Below are positions 7,353 through 17,388 of a DNA stretch of 64,000 nucleotides, piece by piece. Under the pieces are notes generated by a model. It was not told the origin of the DNA. It saw only the letters and a program-made list of their open reading frames with translations, and did not search any database. How positions within the stretch are numbered: the first letter of the stretch is position 1; every line of letters begins with the position of its first letter. Source of the DNA: Ruoffia sp044336205 (GTDB lineage: Bacteria > Bacillota > Bacilli > Lactobacillales > Aerococcaceae); assembly GCA_044336205.1 (NCBI GenBank), contig CP172318.1, positions 2,046,001 through 2,110,000 on the forward strand, read 5' to 3'. The position numbers and the translations under genes were made by a program.

Positions 7353-8853
7353 CAGACTGTAGACAAAGTCTCCAAAACCACTGTTATCAAGTGAGTTTGG
7401 AGGCTTTTTACTGTATAATAAAAAGAAAACGGGTGATGAGTATGATGTCGAAAAACGCAGATAGTAAAGCTTTTGAAGCACGTAATCAAGTTGCTTTTTA
7501 TGCCTTAGAAGATTTAGTTCCCCAAGATCATTTACTTCGTAAAATAGATAGGTATATTGATTTTTCTTTTATTTATGACATCGTTGAGTCAGTATATTCC
7601 AAAGATAATGGGCGGCCTAGTATTGATCCAATCACACTGATTAAAATTCCTATGATCCAGTATTTGTTTGGGATTCCAAGTATGAGGCAGACCATTCAAG
7701 ATATTAGCGTGAATGTAGCCTATCGTTGGTTTCTAGGGTTATCACTTTCGGATCCCGTCCCACACTTTTCAACGTTCGGAAAAAATTATAAACGCCGTTT
7801 CGAAGGGACAAGTTTAGTTGAACAAATCTTTTCAAATATCTTAAAGCAGTGTCTGGACGCTGGTTTGGTTGAGACCAATGACGTATTTATTGACGGGACA
7901 CATGTTAAAGCTTGCGCCAATAGCCGTAAATATGTCAATAAAGAAGTCCATGTCTCAGCCAAGTGGATGGCGGATGAATTAATGGAAGCCATCCAAGATG
8001 ATCGTGAGGCTCATGGTAAGAAACCATTAAAAGATAAAGAGACAGAGCCTGAACTAAAAAATCAGAAGACGAGTAAACATGATTCTGATGCAGGCTGGTT
8101 TCACAAAGGTGAACACAAACAAGTTTTTGCGTACAATATTCAAACAGCTTGTGATCATAACGGTTGGGTGTTAGGCTACAGTGTGCATCGCAGGAATGTT
8201 CATGACTCTCAAGCATTTCCACATATTTATAATAAAATCATTCATTATAATCCTTCTCATATCGTTGCGGATGCCGGGTTTAAAACACCCACCATTGCAC
8301 ATTTTTTAATCGATGAAGGCATCACCCCAGTCTTTCCGTATACAAGGCCACGACGTAAACCTGAAAATCGTGACATCGTTTATGATGAATACTTTGATTG
8401 TTACTTAGACGAAAATAATGTTGTCTATCATTATAAGACTACCAACCGTAAAGGATATCGTGAATATCAAGCGAGTAAATCAGATCAAGAACGATATGAT
8501 AATTATCGAGTTATTACACGACATGTCTGGCAAGATGACCTTGAAACTTGCGAGGATATCCGACATCAAGACGGGATGAAAGACTTATATCGTCAACGAA
8601 AAGAATCCATAGAAAGACTATTTGGCACTGCCAAGGAACATCACGGCTTTAGATACACCCATTTAGTGGGGACGGAGCTAATGGAGTTCAAAGCAGGGCT
8701 CACATTTGCTTGCCTTAATATGAAAAAACTAGCGAGAATACTTGATAGTAGAGGTTAAATAGCCTCTCTTTTTTTATTTTATGGATATTTTTATTAAGAT
8801 ACCAAAAACAAAGCCCCATTGAATTTTATCAAAGGGACTTTGTCTACTGTCTG
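7353..8853 (+). mobile_element. IS1182-family insertion sequence, 1501 bp
   Basis: The ends are CAGACTGTAGACAAAGTC on the left and its inverse (one mismatch) on the right. A single intact transposase gene fills the interior. The element sits inside a palindromic target that is duplicated, splitting a TPR-like gene. It differs in sequence from the larger IS copies at 33.2 and 55.4 kb. Confidence 0.85.
7436..8758 (+). CDS. IS1182-family transposase
   Basis: The protein has about 440 residues with the N-terminal DUF772-type domain (GRPSIDPITLIKIPMIQYLFG, then FGKNYKRRF) and a DDE catalytic region with DVFIDGTHVKA, HIVADAGFKT and the late Glu in KESIERLFGTAKEHHG. The length is normal and the frame intact, so it is probably active. 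Start candidates are ATG 7436 and 7442; upstream GTG frames are within the IS end and unlikely. No good ribosome site is seen, consistent with weak expression of transposases. Confidence 0.85.
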   Translation: MSMMSKNADSKAFEARNQVAFYALEDLVPQDHLLRKIDRYIDFSFIYDIVESVYSKDNGRPSIDPITLIKIPMIQYLFGIPSMRQTIQDISVNVAYRWFLGLSLSDPVPHFSTFGKNYKRRFEGTSLVEQIFSNILKQCLDAGLVETNDVFIDGTHVKACANSRKYVNKEVHVSAKWMADELMEAIQDDREAHGKKPLKDKETEPELKNQKTSKHDSDAGWFHKGEHKQVFAYNIQTACDHNGWVLGYSVHRRNVHDSQAFPHIYNKIIHYNPSHIVADAGFKTPTIAHFLIDEGITPVFPYTRPRRKPENRDIVYDEYFDCYLDENNVVYHYKTTNRKGYREYQASKSDQERYDNYRVITRHVWQDDLETCEDIRHQDGMKDLYRQRKESIERLFGTAKEHHGFRYTHLVGTELMEFKAGLTFACLNMKKLARILDSRG

Positions 8854-8874
8854 ACCAATCCCTCAGGGATTGGC
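8854..8874. repeat. Target-site duplication, right copy
   Basis: This is identical to 7332-7352 and contains the same 19-bp palindrome. Removing one copy plus the IS restores the host reading frame. Confidence 0.7.
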
Positions 8875-9148
8875 TTTATGTTACAAAGTAAAAAACGCTA
8901 TAAATATGCTATGATATATTTCATTATCGCTGTAAAAAAAGAAGCTGAATTTGCGAAGGTGTATCTAAGTTTAGCTAAACTTTTCGAAAAATTCAATTTA
9001 CCTAAAGAGGCTATAGAAACATGTGAATTAGGATTACTAAATATAAATATTCAAAAAAATCTAAATCTAATAGAGCTAGAAGAATACTATAAAGAATTAC
9101 TGGCTGATTAATAGATTTGTTAAAGTTTTATAATCTGTTATAGAGTAA

Positions 9149-9190
9149 AATCCCCCAAAACACTTTTATCAAATAGTGTTTTGGGGGATT
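9149..9190 (-). terminator. Strong bidirectional terminator after the fructose PTS gene
   Basis: Perfect 16-bp stem (arms 9149-9164 and 9175-9190, AATCCCCCAAAACACT with its complement) with T-rich flanks on both strands. It ends the manA-regulator-PTS operon. Confidence 0.85.
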
Positions 9191-9196
9191 TACTTA

Positions 9197-11149
9197 TTAT
9201 TTCACTTCTTTTAGTATCGCATACACTTCTTCTTTGGTTGTTGCTTCTAACAACTCTTTCTTGAAGTCTGGGTCCATTAGTTTTCTTGCTAATAACTGTA
9301 GGATTCTTAAGTGCATGTCTCCTTGGTGTCGTTCAGGAACGAGAATTAGGAAGGCCACATTAACTGCTTGTCCGTCTAAGCTTTCCCATTCGATTCCTTT
9401 GTTCGAACGTCCGAATATAACAGTTGGTGCTGTAACTTTGTCAGACTTGGCGTGTGGAATAGCGATTCCTTCACCCATTCCAGTAGAACCTTCTGATTCA
9501 CGCTTTTGAACTGCAGCGAGTACTTGGTCTTTATCTGCAATACGGTCATTAACAGCTGGAATATTCAGGAATTCTTCAAAGGCTGTCATCTTATTATCAC
9601 TTTGAACATCCATAATAATTAAGTCTTCATTCATTAAGTCCGTTAATGTAATCTCATCTACAGACTTGTCTGTCTCATTGGCAACAGCTGCCGTCGGCGC
9701 TTCATCTTCTTCAGTTACATCATCCGTTAAAGCTTCATTACTGATCTCAGCAGTTGCTACATCCATATCTGGTAACAAGAATCCAATGATAGCGATTGTT
9801 ACGAAGATACCAATAGCTGCCGCAATGAAGAAGAATAACACATTGTCAACCGCTCCTAAGACTGCAACAATGGGGCCTCCGTGAGCAACGTGTCCACCTA
9901 CACCTGTCATCATCGCTACAATAGCTCCAACAATCGATCCACCCATAATGGCTGGAATAATACGCGTTGGGTTCTTAGCCGCGAATGGAATAGCTCCTTC
10001 GGTAATTCCGAAGAATCCCATAATAACTGCCGCTGTTCCTGCTTGACGGTCTGCTTCACTGAACTTTCTCTTGAATACGTGTGAGGCAATCCCAACTGCT
10101 AAAGGTGGCACACAGATTGCTACAGCAATAGGTCCCATAACACTGAATACACCTTCAGCAATTAATCCTGACCCGAATAGGAAGGCTGTCTTGTTGAATG
10201 GTCCTCCCATATCAAAGGAAATCATAGCCCCTAGAATCGTAGCCAATACAATCGAGTTAGCACCTTGCATACCTGCTAACCAGCTAGTCATTGACGCGAA
10301 CAGAGAAGCAATAGGTTGACCAATTAAGTATATAAAGAGTAAACCAACAATTAATGAGGCAAATACTGGAATAATAATGATTGGCATAATTGAATTCAGT
10401 GCTTTAGGTACAGGTATTTTCTTAATGGCTTGAGCAATGTACCCTGCTAAGAATCCAGCAATAATCCCACCGATAAATCCTGCATTGGCTTCTGAGCCGT
10501 AGAACGACCCATTGGTTGCAATTAACCCACCTACCATACCTGGAACTAGACCAGGACGGTCAGCAATCGCATAAGCGATATATCCTGCTAATATTGGGAC
10601 CATAAAGCCCATGGCTCCTCCACCGATGGCATTCATATTCGACCAGAATGTCCCTTCTGGTATTACAAATCCTGCTTCAGTTGGAACTCCTCCAATTGAA
10701 AGAGCCACCGCAATCAGTAGTCCTCCAGTAACAACAAATGGCACCATGTAAGATACACCATTCATTAAGGCCCGGTAGATAGTATTTCCACTTTCTTTAG
10801 ATGACTCAGCCTTAGCAACTTGGCTTCCGCTGATTACTTTTCCTTTACCATCAAGGATGTCTTGAATTAATCTGTCTGGATGGTCAATTCCCTCTCTAAC
10901 AGCTACTTCAATAATACGTTTCCCTTGGAAGCGTGATTTATCAATATCTTTATCTGACGCAATGATTAGACCTTCTGCATCATTAATATCTGCTTGTGTT
11001 AATTCGTTCTCGATACCAATAGATCCGTGTGTTTCAACTTTTATATCAACACCCATTTCCTTAGCCATACGTTCTAAGTTTTCTGCTGCCATGTAAGTGT
11101 GAGCTACTCCTACTGGACAGGCTGTAATTGCTATAACTTTTTTACTCAT
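9197..11149 (-). CDS. fruA: PTS fructose/mannose transporter subunit IIBCA
   Basis: The membrane permease phosphorylates fructose (or mannose) during uptake. Order of domains: IIB at residues 1-100, with the phosphocysteine motif ITACPVGVAHT near residue 11; membrane IIC at about 125-465, with many hydrophobic segments; IIA at about 500-650, with the phosphohistidine motif GEGIAIPHAKS. It is intact at about 650 residues. The ATG at 11149 (MSKKVIAI) is preferred because AAAGGA precedes it; two in-frame ATGs lie 12 and 18 bases upstream. Its start overlaps the end of the PRD regulator, and manA lies upstream, which suggests mannose or fructose as substrate. Confidence 0.9.
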   Translation of the reverse strand: MSKKVIAITACPVGVAHTYMAAENLERMAKEMGVDIKVETHGSIGIENELTQADINDAEGLIIASDKDIDKSRFQGKRIIEVAVREGIDHPDRLIQDILDGKGKVISGSQVAKAESSKESGNTIYRALMNGVSYMVPFVVTGGLLIAVALSIGGVPTEAGFVIPEGTFWSNMNAIGGGAMGFMVPILAGYIAYAIADRPGLVPGMVGGLIATNGSFYGSEANAGFIGGIIAGFLAGYIAQAIKKIPVPKALNSIMPIIIIPVFASLIVGLLFIYLIGQPIASLFASMTSWLAGMQGANSIVLATILGAMISFDMGGPFNKTAFLFGSGLIAEGVFSVMGPIAVAICVPPLAVGIASHVFKRKFSEADRQAGTAAVIMGFFGITEGAIPFAAKNPTRIIPAIMGGSIVGAIVAMMTGVGGHVAHGGPIVAVLGAVDNVLFFFIAAAIGIFVTIAIIGFLLPDMDVATAEISNEALTDDVTEEDEAPTAAVANETDKSVDEITLTDLMNEDLIIMDVQSDNKMTAFEEFLNIPAVNDRIADKDQVLAAVQKRESEGSTGMGEGIAIPHAKSDKVTAPTVIFGRSNKGIEWESLDGQAVNVAFLILVPERHQGDMHLRILQLLARKLMDPDFKKELLEATTKEEVYAILKEVK

Positions 11150-13073
11150 TGATTTCATTCCTTTCATTCATTAAAAATTTAATTAATTCTTCGCGATCAT
11201 TCACTTCAACAAGTTGATTCATCCATAATTCGTCTGAGATGAGATTGTTAAAGTCTTTATACACTTCGTTAATTCTTAATTCTTCTTTAGGATTCATCGC
11301 AAAGAAGAAGACACTTGTCACTCTTTGCCGACCCCATTGGATGCCATGTGGATTAACATAGACACATAGGACAGATTTTTTAATATATTTAACATCACCA
11401 TGGGGCATAGAGAATGTATTCAAGGCTGTTGAAGACAGTCTTTCTCGGTCGATGACACTTTCTAACAAGCCCACTTCGGCATAGGATCTATAGATGAGTT
11501 GTCCGACTAGAAACTCAATCACAGTCATCCAATTCTCATTCTGACCTTGAGAGTAGAATATTAGTTCAGGGTCTAATAATTCTCCTAAGGCACTAGGCAA
11601 TTGCTTCTGCTGTCGTTGGATATAGTCACCGATATTTTGAATATCCATGTCCGAAAGTAATGGACTTACACAAATAATATTATCCAAAGGTGAATCGATG
11701 GGGATGGTACTAATAATTAATTTATTGGCAAAGTCCAATTCTCTTAATCGAGTAATTCCGATAGTATCTGTGATCGTCAACTGGTCTCCAAAATGCTGAA
11801 TAATTCGCTGCTCTAGTAATTTAACAGTCCCATATCCGCTCGCACACACTAAGAACACTTCCAACTTCTGATTGTTCTGTCGTTCAAAGAAAGATTGGAG
11901 GTGAATCGCAATATAGGTCATCTCATCCACACTGAAGACGACCGCAAAGCGAGATGATAAATCGACAGCCAATTCAACGGCTAAGTTAAAGGCTGTTGAA
12001 TATTTCTCTTTGATTTGGTCTTTATATGGATTCTTAATGGTTATATTCTTCTTCAATCGCTTAATACTCGTATTCAAATGCACCGATAAACCGTTAATCA
12101 AACTTGTATCCGGTTCAAGATAACCTAAAGTATCTTCTAGTAATTGTTGTATCTCATAGCCATACTCTAAGGTTCTTATATCAGATACTGCCTTTAGAGG
12201 ATTCGACTGATTATTCAGCCCCTCAATATGTATGTCTAAATATTGCATCTCATCCGATGGAATAATTATCTTAAATCGGGCTTCAATGGCTTCAATCAAT
12301 TGAATCGTTAAAGGATTTAGGTGTTCGTTATTATTTGTGGCTCGAACGATAAAATCCTTTCGGATCCGATCAATCGCAATGGCAATGTGAATTATTAATG
12401 ACTGATATTGATATTCTGTAATACTGACACTATTATCTCGAATAAATGTGTCGATTAATGATTGCACATCTTCAATAACACGTTGATGGATTAATGGGGA
12501 TAATTGATTATTAAGTGATATATTCAACGGCTTGGTCACGCGATCATCCAGATCTACGCTCACACCGTGCCAATACTGACGGATGAGCTCTGAGAGAATC
12601 TTGCGTTTGTTCAACTCCGTCGTTTGAATGGTCATCCCCTTATTCGTACCACTAACTTCCACATCAAAGTCTACCAAGAACTCTCGTGCTTTTGATAAAG
12701 ACTTCTCCACAGTCGAACGTCCAATATGCATACGATCAGCAAACGATTGAATGGTTATGGGTTCGGTAGCATTCATCATAGTACTAATAATGAACCAAAG
12801 ACGGTCCCTTTCCTCATTCACGGATAAGCGGTTCAACTTCTGAATAATAACCGCATACCGCTTATAATCACCTACAAGCTTAACCCCTTTACTTGGATGG
12901 ATAATAATCTCTAAGTCAAAGGACAGGTCTTTCAGAATATCTTGTAAGTCAGTAATATATCGTTGAATGGTTCGAGAAGAGACATCTAATTTCTTAGCTA
13001 ACTCATCCATAGTGGTCTCAGGGTTATCAAAAAGAATAGTCAGTAAACGGATTGAATGATGTTCTATTCTCAC
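11142..13073 (-). CDS. PRD-containing transcriptional activator with PTS IIB/IIA domains
   Basis: This 643-residue regulator is of the MtlR/ManR type. Two N-terminal helix-turn-helix units are seen (TTMDELAKKLDVSSRTIQRY near residue 20, SFADRMHIGRSTVEK near 110). Two PTS regulation domains follow in the middle, then a IIB-like domain with CASGYGT and a C-terminal IIA-like domain with TFSMPHGD. Phosphorylation of these domains by PTS proteins would tune activation. It lies between manA and the PTS gene, overlapping the latter by eight bases, so it very likely controls this operon. Confidence 0.88.
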   Translation of the reverse strand: MRIEHHSIRLLTILFDNPETTMDELAKKLDVSSRTIQRYITDLQDILKDLSFDLEIIIHPSKGVKLVGDYKRYAVIIQKLNRLSVNEERDRLWFIISTMMNATEPITIQSFADRMHIGRSTVEKSLSKAREFLVDFDVEVSGTNKGMTIQTTELNKRKILSELIRQYWHGVSVDLDDRVTKPLNISLNNQLSPLIHQRVIEDVQSLIDTFIRDNSVSITEYQYQSLIIHIAIAIDRIRKDFIVRATNNNEHLNPLTIQLIEAIEARFKIIIPSDEMQYLDIHIEGLNNQSNPLKAVSDIRTLEYGYEIQQLLEDTLGYLEPDTSLINGLSVHLNTSIKRLKKNITIKNPYKDQIKEKYSTAFNLAVELAVDLSSRFAVVFSVDEMTYIAIHLQSFFERQNNQKLEVFLVCASGYGTVKLLEQRIIQHFGDQLTITDTIGITRLRELDFANKLIISTIPIDSPLDNIICVSPLLSDMDIQNIGDYIQRQQKQLPSALGELLDPELIFYSQGQNENWMTVIEFLVGQLIYRSYAEVGLLESVIDRERLSSTALNTFSMPHGDVKYIKKSVLCVYVNPHGIQWGRQRVTSVFFFAMNPKEELRINEVYKDFNNLISDELWMNQLVEVNDREELIKFLMNERNEINE

Positions 13074-13097
13074 AGACTCATCCCCTTCTACAAATTG

Positions 13098-14054
13098 TTA
13101 TTCAGTCGAACACGACATGATCAGATTCATGTTACCTACCAACTCTAAGGCTTTCAACCCATGAGGCAAGATGAAGGTATCCGCTGGCTTTATGGTATAC
13201 TCTTTGCCATTCAATCTTAAAGTACCTTCCCCTTCTATCACTGTCGCCAAGTAATAGTCTGATGCTAAGTTGGCCGTCATCTGACCATCAACATCTAACT
13301 TATACACTTTGAAGTAGTCATTTTCGACTAACTGATTCATGCGGTTCACCTCAGTTTGTAAGTTCTGCTTAGTAAACGGGCTATCTTGATGTGGAAATAA
13401 GGTGACATCCAATGATTGACGTAAGTGGAGTTCTCTTTGCTTCCCTTCATCATCTGTTCGTTCATAATCGTAGACACGGTAGGTCGTATCAGAACTTTGT
13501 TGGGTCTCTAGAATTGTGATACCTCCTCCAATCGCATGGATAGTACCTGCTGGAACATCAAAGAAGTCACCTGCTTTAACTGGGAGTTCTCTAAAGACTT
13601 TATCTAATTGGCCCTCTTCTATATATTGATTAAACTCTTCAGCACTGTTGGCATGGTGGCCGTAGACAATCTTGGCACCTTCATCTGCGGAGATCACATA
13701 CCAACACTCTGTCTTACCTAACTCATTCTCCCCTTCATGTAACTTCGCATAGCTATCATCAGGATGGACTTGAATGGATAAATCTTCCGTCGCATCAAGA
13801 ATCTTAACTAATAATGGAAATGGCGTAGGGTGATTCGGTCCAAATAGCTCTTGCTCCTGTTCATACAAATCTTTCAAGCTCATTCCTGCGTACTCTTTCG
13901 GGCTTGTTACATAAGATAATCCATTAGGATGCGCACTCACAACCCAGGCTTCACCAGTCTTAGCTGACGGTATATCTAAGCCGAAGTCGGTACGTAACTT
14001 ATTCCCACCCCAAATTTTCTCTTGGAAAGATGGCTTCAAAAAAATCGCTTCCAT
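13098..14054 (-). CDS. manA: Mannose-6-phosphate isomerase, class I
   Basis: The enzyme interconverts mannose-6-phosphate and fructose-6-phosphate. The 318-residue protein starts MEAIFLKPSFQEKIWGG, with zinc ligands in LSIQVHPDD and LGKTECWYV, then AGTIHAIGGG and the C-terminal cupin half. The ATG at 14054 has AAAGGGG; a longer frame upstream lacks a site. It is first in the operon with the PRD regulator and the PTS permease, so mannose is a plausible operon substrate. Confidence 0.93.
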   Translation of the reverse strand: MEAIFLKPSFQEKIWGGNKLRTDFGLDIPSAKTGEAWVVSAHPNGLSYVTSPKEYAGMSLKDLYEQEQELFGPNHPTPFPLLVKILDATEDLSIQVHPDDSYAKLHEGENELGKTECWYVISADEGAKIVYGHHANSAEEFNQYIEEGQLDKVFRELPVKAGDFFDVPAGTIHAIGGGITILETQQSSDTTYRVYDYERTDDEGKQRELHLRQSLDVTLFPHQDSPFTKQNLQTEVNRMNQLVENDYFKVYKLDVDGQMTANLASDYYLATVIEGEGTLRLNGKEYTIKPADTFILPHGLKALELVGNMNLIMSCSTE

Positions 14055-14186
14055 TTGTTTCCCCTTTCTAAAAGGCATTCTTTTCTCACTTATACTATCA
14101 TACCAAATTCCAAAGCATTCCTCATCGTGGTCAATGTCCTTAATATGCTGACAAAAAGAAAGTGGTGGGGTGGGACTGATATATCA

Positions 14187-16054
14187 ATCGAGTAGGAGAC
14201 TAATCATTAGTTGATTAGTCGACCTCTCACACCACCGTACGTACGGTTCTCGTATACGGCGGTTCAATAATGTAAGTACACTTGCTCTGCCAACTGGCTC
14301 ATATTCAAAAGACCCCATTGGTAGAGTTTTTCCGTTGGTATGGCTTGATGAACTTCCCAAGTACGGGACAATCGCCAATATTTCTTTCTTGAATAGGCGA
14401 TACGTTTGGACTCATCGAGTGTTAGTCCTCTCTTCATGAGTTCTTTTATTTTCGTTCTTGGTCGTTTCCATCGTTTGAGTATTAGTTGCCTGATTCTGCG
14501 ATGTAACCAGGATTCAATGGCTCGGATAGTGCCTTTAATATAGCCTCTTCCGTGGTATTGTATCCACCCTCTGGCTACTTGGTTGATTTCCTTTATCAAC
14601 ATTTGAAAGGTTTTCGGTGTTTTCCGACTCGTGACTTGTCTAAGTTTCGCTTTGAATTGCTTCACTGCTTCTTTAGTCGGTCGGTATCGACAGCCTCCAT
14701 TCGCTTTCATTATCAGACAACTCAAGAACTTTAAATGGTAAGGACTACCTACTTTACTTTTTTCTGTATTCACAACCAATTTCAATTCTTTTGATAGAAA
14801 TCGGCTGATACTCTGCAGAATTCGTTCGCCTGCTCGTTTACTTTTCGTAAAGATGATAAAATCATCGGCATAGCGGACGAATCGGTGTCCACGTTTCGTT
14901 AGTTCTTTATCTAACTCATGTAAATAGATGTTACTGAGTAATGGCGACAGAACGCCTCCTTGTGGGGCGCCTTTTCCTTGTCTTCTGGAAGTTTCCGTTT
15001 AATTCAATGACTCCGGCTTGCAAGAATCGGTTAATCAATCTCAGGATTGATTTGTCCTCAATATGTTGTTTCAGAAGATACATCAGCTTGTCATGGTTAA
15101 TCGTATCAAAGTACTGTTTTAAATCACAATCCACGACATATCGGTAGCCTTCTTCATAATACTTGGCACATTGTTTTCTTGCTTGATGAGCATTGCGATT
15201 TGGTCTAAACCCATAACTGTAAGGGCTAAAGGTCTTGTCGATTGACGGTTCGATAACCTGCTTAATCGCTTGTTGTATCACTCTATCCCTTACAACGGGT
15301 ATGCCTAGTTTACGAACACCTCCATTCGGTTTGGGTATTTCGACCCGTTTTACTGGTTGAGGACGATAGGTACCTTCGAATAATTTCTTACACAAAGGAA
15401 CATAATAGTTTAAGATATGACTTTCCACTTCTTCAACGGTCATCCCATCCACCCCCGGGCTTCCGCCATTTCTTCTGACTCTATCACATGCGCGTCTCAG
15501 GTTATTTCTTTCTACCACCCTCGACATTATCGGATAGTGATGCCATTGGTCCAAAGCTTCTCCTAGTGATTGACTCTGCGCAGATGCATACTCTTTCGAT
15601 TCCGTCTTATCCCTTTGCACCTTGCCAAGCTTTTGCTTGTTTTCTGCCTTCTTCATCTTCACTACCTCTCTTTCTTTCCAATGTTCATTATTGTTCAGTC
15701 CTTCAGTTGGTAGACAACCTACTATGACCTCTGCTGACTTCTCATGATTCGTTGTTACTAAGATATTCTTATCTCTCATGAGACCTCCCCAGGTAAGGTG
15801 CGTTAACCTCCCTCCCATGTCACCGCTTGATTTATCCAACCATAATCCGTGCAGTATTGGGCTTTACTTTGTACTGCAAGCTCACCCTTATGATTAGACC
15901 TTCTATCAAATTTCTATTCGTCGGTGCAGGAGTTTGCCTTGGGCTTCCTTCAGATTCCGCTTCACAACGGACACCCTTGCCTTTAGCTAACAGTTCCTAC
16001 TGCAAAGCCTGTAGCGGACTTTAACCGCCAAGTTAACGCCCATGCTGGGCGCAC
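14187..16054 (-). mobile_element. Group II intron (bacterial class C), about 1.87 kb
   Basis: The intron begins on the minus strand at 16054 with GTGCGCCCAGCATGGGCG, matching the conserved 5' GUGYG start, directly behind a terminator hairpin (16061-16092). Near the 3' end are domain V (paired GAACCG and CGTACGGT segments, 14225-14270), domain VI (GACTAATC...GATTAGTC) and an end near CTACTCGAT at about 14187. Insertion behind terminators is the hallmark of class C introns. It encodes a maturase that is frameshifted here. The 3' boundary is approximate to a few bases. Confidence 0.85.
14264..15656 (-). pseudogene. ltrA: Group II intron reverse transcriptase/maturase, frameshifted
   Basis: From the ATG at 15656 (AGAGAGG upstream) the protein shows RT domains 0-4 (PGVDGMTVEEV, KPNGGVRKLGIPVVRDRV, SYGFRPNRNAHQA, VVDCDLKQYFDTINH), then stops after a shift at the TTTT run 14972-14975. 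Removing one base restores GAPQGGVLSPLLSN, the catalytic YADD, and the maturase domain X with GWIQYHGRGYIKGT. No HNH endonuclease is present, as usual for class C. About 463 codons in total. If the shift is real, the intron cannot splice or move unaided. Confidence 0.82.
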
Positions 16055-16060
16055 AGCAAA

Positions 16061-16092
16061 ATAAGCATTAGTTTTTCCATCCTAATGCTTAT
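16061..16092 (-). terminator. Terminator used as the intron target
   Basis: An 11-bp stem (ATAAGCATTAG with CTAATGCTTAT) followed on the minus strand by TTTTGCT and then the intron 5' end. It is the terminator of the Crp/Fnr-like gene upstream. Confidence 0.85.
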
Positions 16093-16108
16093 CCACTCTT
16101 CTATCTCC

Positions 16109-16776
16109 TCACTCCTCCAACCTTTCCACATCCAATATCTCGATCACATTAGCTTTGGGTTGTTTGACAATCCCTTCTTGAGTTAACTTCGTTAGACTTC
16201 GGCTAAAGCTTTCTGGTGACATGCCTAAAAAGAAGCGAGTTGCTTCTTGGTTGATGGTATCTCGATAGATAGGATCTGTTGTTGATTGTATGCTTCTAAT
16301 AAGTAGGCTGCTAGGCTATCAGAAGTACTTTCTGACGTAATCCAAGTTGTTTGTTGTTCAGATGCATTCAGTCGGTTGGAGAACTCTTCCAATAATGCTA
16401 GAGCTATTTCTGGATTCATTAATAGTAACTCTTTGAACACATACCGTTGAATACTACATACTGTCGTCGGCTCTTCTGCCTTTACATAACGGTTAAAGTG
16501 CTGTTGATTGAACAGACCAGATTCCCCAATAAAGTCCCCTGATTCTAACTAACGAATATATTGTTCTTTACCTGATGACGATATTCGGTAAATTTGAACA
16601 AGGCCTTTTTGTAGTAAGTACAATGTGTCTGAATCATCACCTGCTTGGTATAAATATTGACCAGGTTCGAACTCCTTAACTTGGATATGAGCCTGAATCT
16701 TTTCGATCAGATCACTGGATAATGATTGGAATAAGGGGATTGTACTTATACAGTAATGATAACTTGAAAAATCCAT
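16109..16776 (-). pseudogene. Crp/Fnr-family regulator, broken by a stop and a frameshift
   Basis: The frame from ATG 16776 encodes a cyclic-nucleotide-binding-like domain (FEPGQYLYQAGDDSDTLYLL, then GDFIGESGLF) and a C-terminal helix-turn-helix (STKKQLASFLGMSPESFSRSL). It is interrupted by TAG at 16549-16551 and by a missing base in the A5 run at 16227-16231; restoring both gives about 222 codons ending at 16109. No Fe-S cysteine cluster is evident. It lies next to ohr, whose promoter carries a Crp/Fnr-type palindrome, so it was probably the regulator. Two lesions argue for true decay. Confidence 0.8.
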
Positions 16777-16862
16777 TTACTCATCCTTTCAAATAATGAT
16801 GTCCTTATCTTCTATTATAAGCCAATTCGATCAACTTATACTAAGATATGATTTCAGCAAAT

Positions 16863-16898
16863 AAAAAATGCTAGAACAAATTTGCTCTAGCATTTTTT
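16863..16898 (-). terminator. Terminator of ohr
   Basis: A 13-bp stem (AAAAAATGCTAGA with TCTAGCATTTTTT) around a short loop, T-rich on both strands. Confidence 0.8.
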
Positions 16899-16911
16899 AT
16901 CATGTCATGAA

Positions 16912-17358
16912 TTATTTTTCTTGGCTCGCATCATAGTCGACTGCCTTAACAAATACATCTATATTCCCAGATACTGCTTTTGAATATGGGCATACTGTAT
17001 GAGCTTCATCGGCTAACTTTTGGGTTTCTTCACGGTCCAAGCCTTGGATACCTACTTGAATCTCAACTTCTAACTTAAAGTTCGCCGCATCTGGCTTCTT
17101 GTATAGACGTACAGTGTTAAGAACTTGTGAAGTATTCTTAACTTTGTTCTGACCTTTCACTAATTCTAAAGCCCCATGGAAGCAAGCTCCGTATCCTAAA
17201 GCGAATAGTTGCTCAGGATTTTGCCCCTCACCAGAACCTCCCATCGCCTCAGGTGTCGAAATCTTCACCTCGTAACTACCATCTGCCAAGTAGCTAACCC
17301 CATCACGTCCACCAGTATTCACTGCATTTGTCTCATAAAGCTGTTGGTAATCTGACAT
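16912..17358 (-). CDS. ohr: Organic hydroperoxide resistance protein, Ohr/OsmC family
   Basis: This thiol peroxidase reduces organic hydroperoxides. The 148-residue protein carries the two redox cysteines at residues 59 (LGYGACFHGAL) and 123 (TVCPYSKA) in typical Ohr spacing. The start at 17358 has AAGGAG six bases upstream; the longer frame lacks a site. It is a single gene with its own promoter bearing a 16-bp palindrome. The Ohr/LcfA split within OsmC proteins is judged from motif and length only. Confidence 0.88.
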   Translation of the reverse strand: MSDYQQLYETNAVNTGGRDGVSYLADGSYEVKISTPEAMGGSGEGQNPEQLFALGYGACFHGALELVKGQNKVKNTSQVLNTVRLYKKPDAANFKLEVEIQVGIQGLDREETQKLADEAHTVCPYSKAVSGNIDVFVKAVDYDASQEK

Positions 17359-17388
17359 CTCACATTCTCCTTTATGTTTGATATCTCC

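Larger units (their letters stand above)
7167..9111 (+). pseudogene. TPR-like protein gene split by an IS1182-family element
   Basis: Joining 7167-7352 to 8875-9111 gives one open frame of 140 codons. It has a polar N-terminal part ending NPSGIG, then a helical repeat (YKYAMIYFIIAVKKEAEFAKV, then LAKLFEKFNLPKEAIETCELG) with tetratricopeptide character. The two halves are separated by the IS and its duplicated 21-bp target. Upstream the frame stays open back to the 62-bp inverted-repeat element, so the original start may be lost and GTG at 7167 is only nominal. The function is unknown; TPR proteins usually mediate protein contacts. Confidence 0.6.

Noticed and set aside
9234..10319. Rightward frames opposite the PTS gene
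   Set aside because: They are antisense shadows of the conserved fruA frame without ribosome sites.
15827..16024. Small rightward protein in the intron 5' region
   Set aside because: It lies in the structured RNA domain I of the group II intron and has no coding signals.
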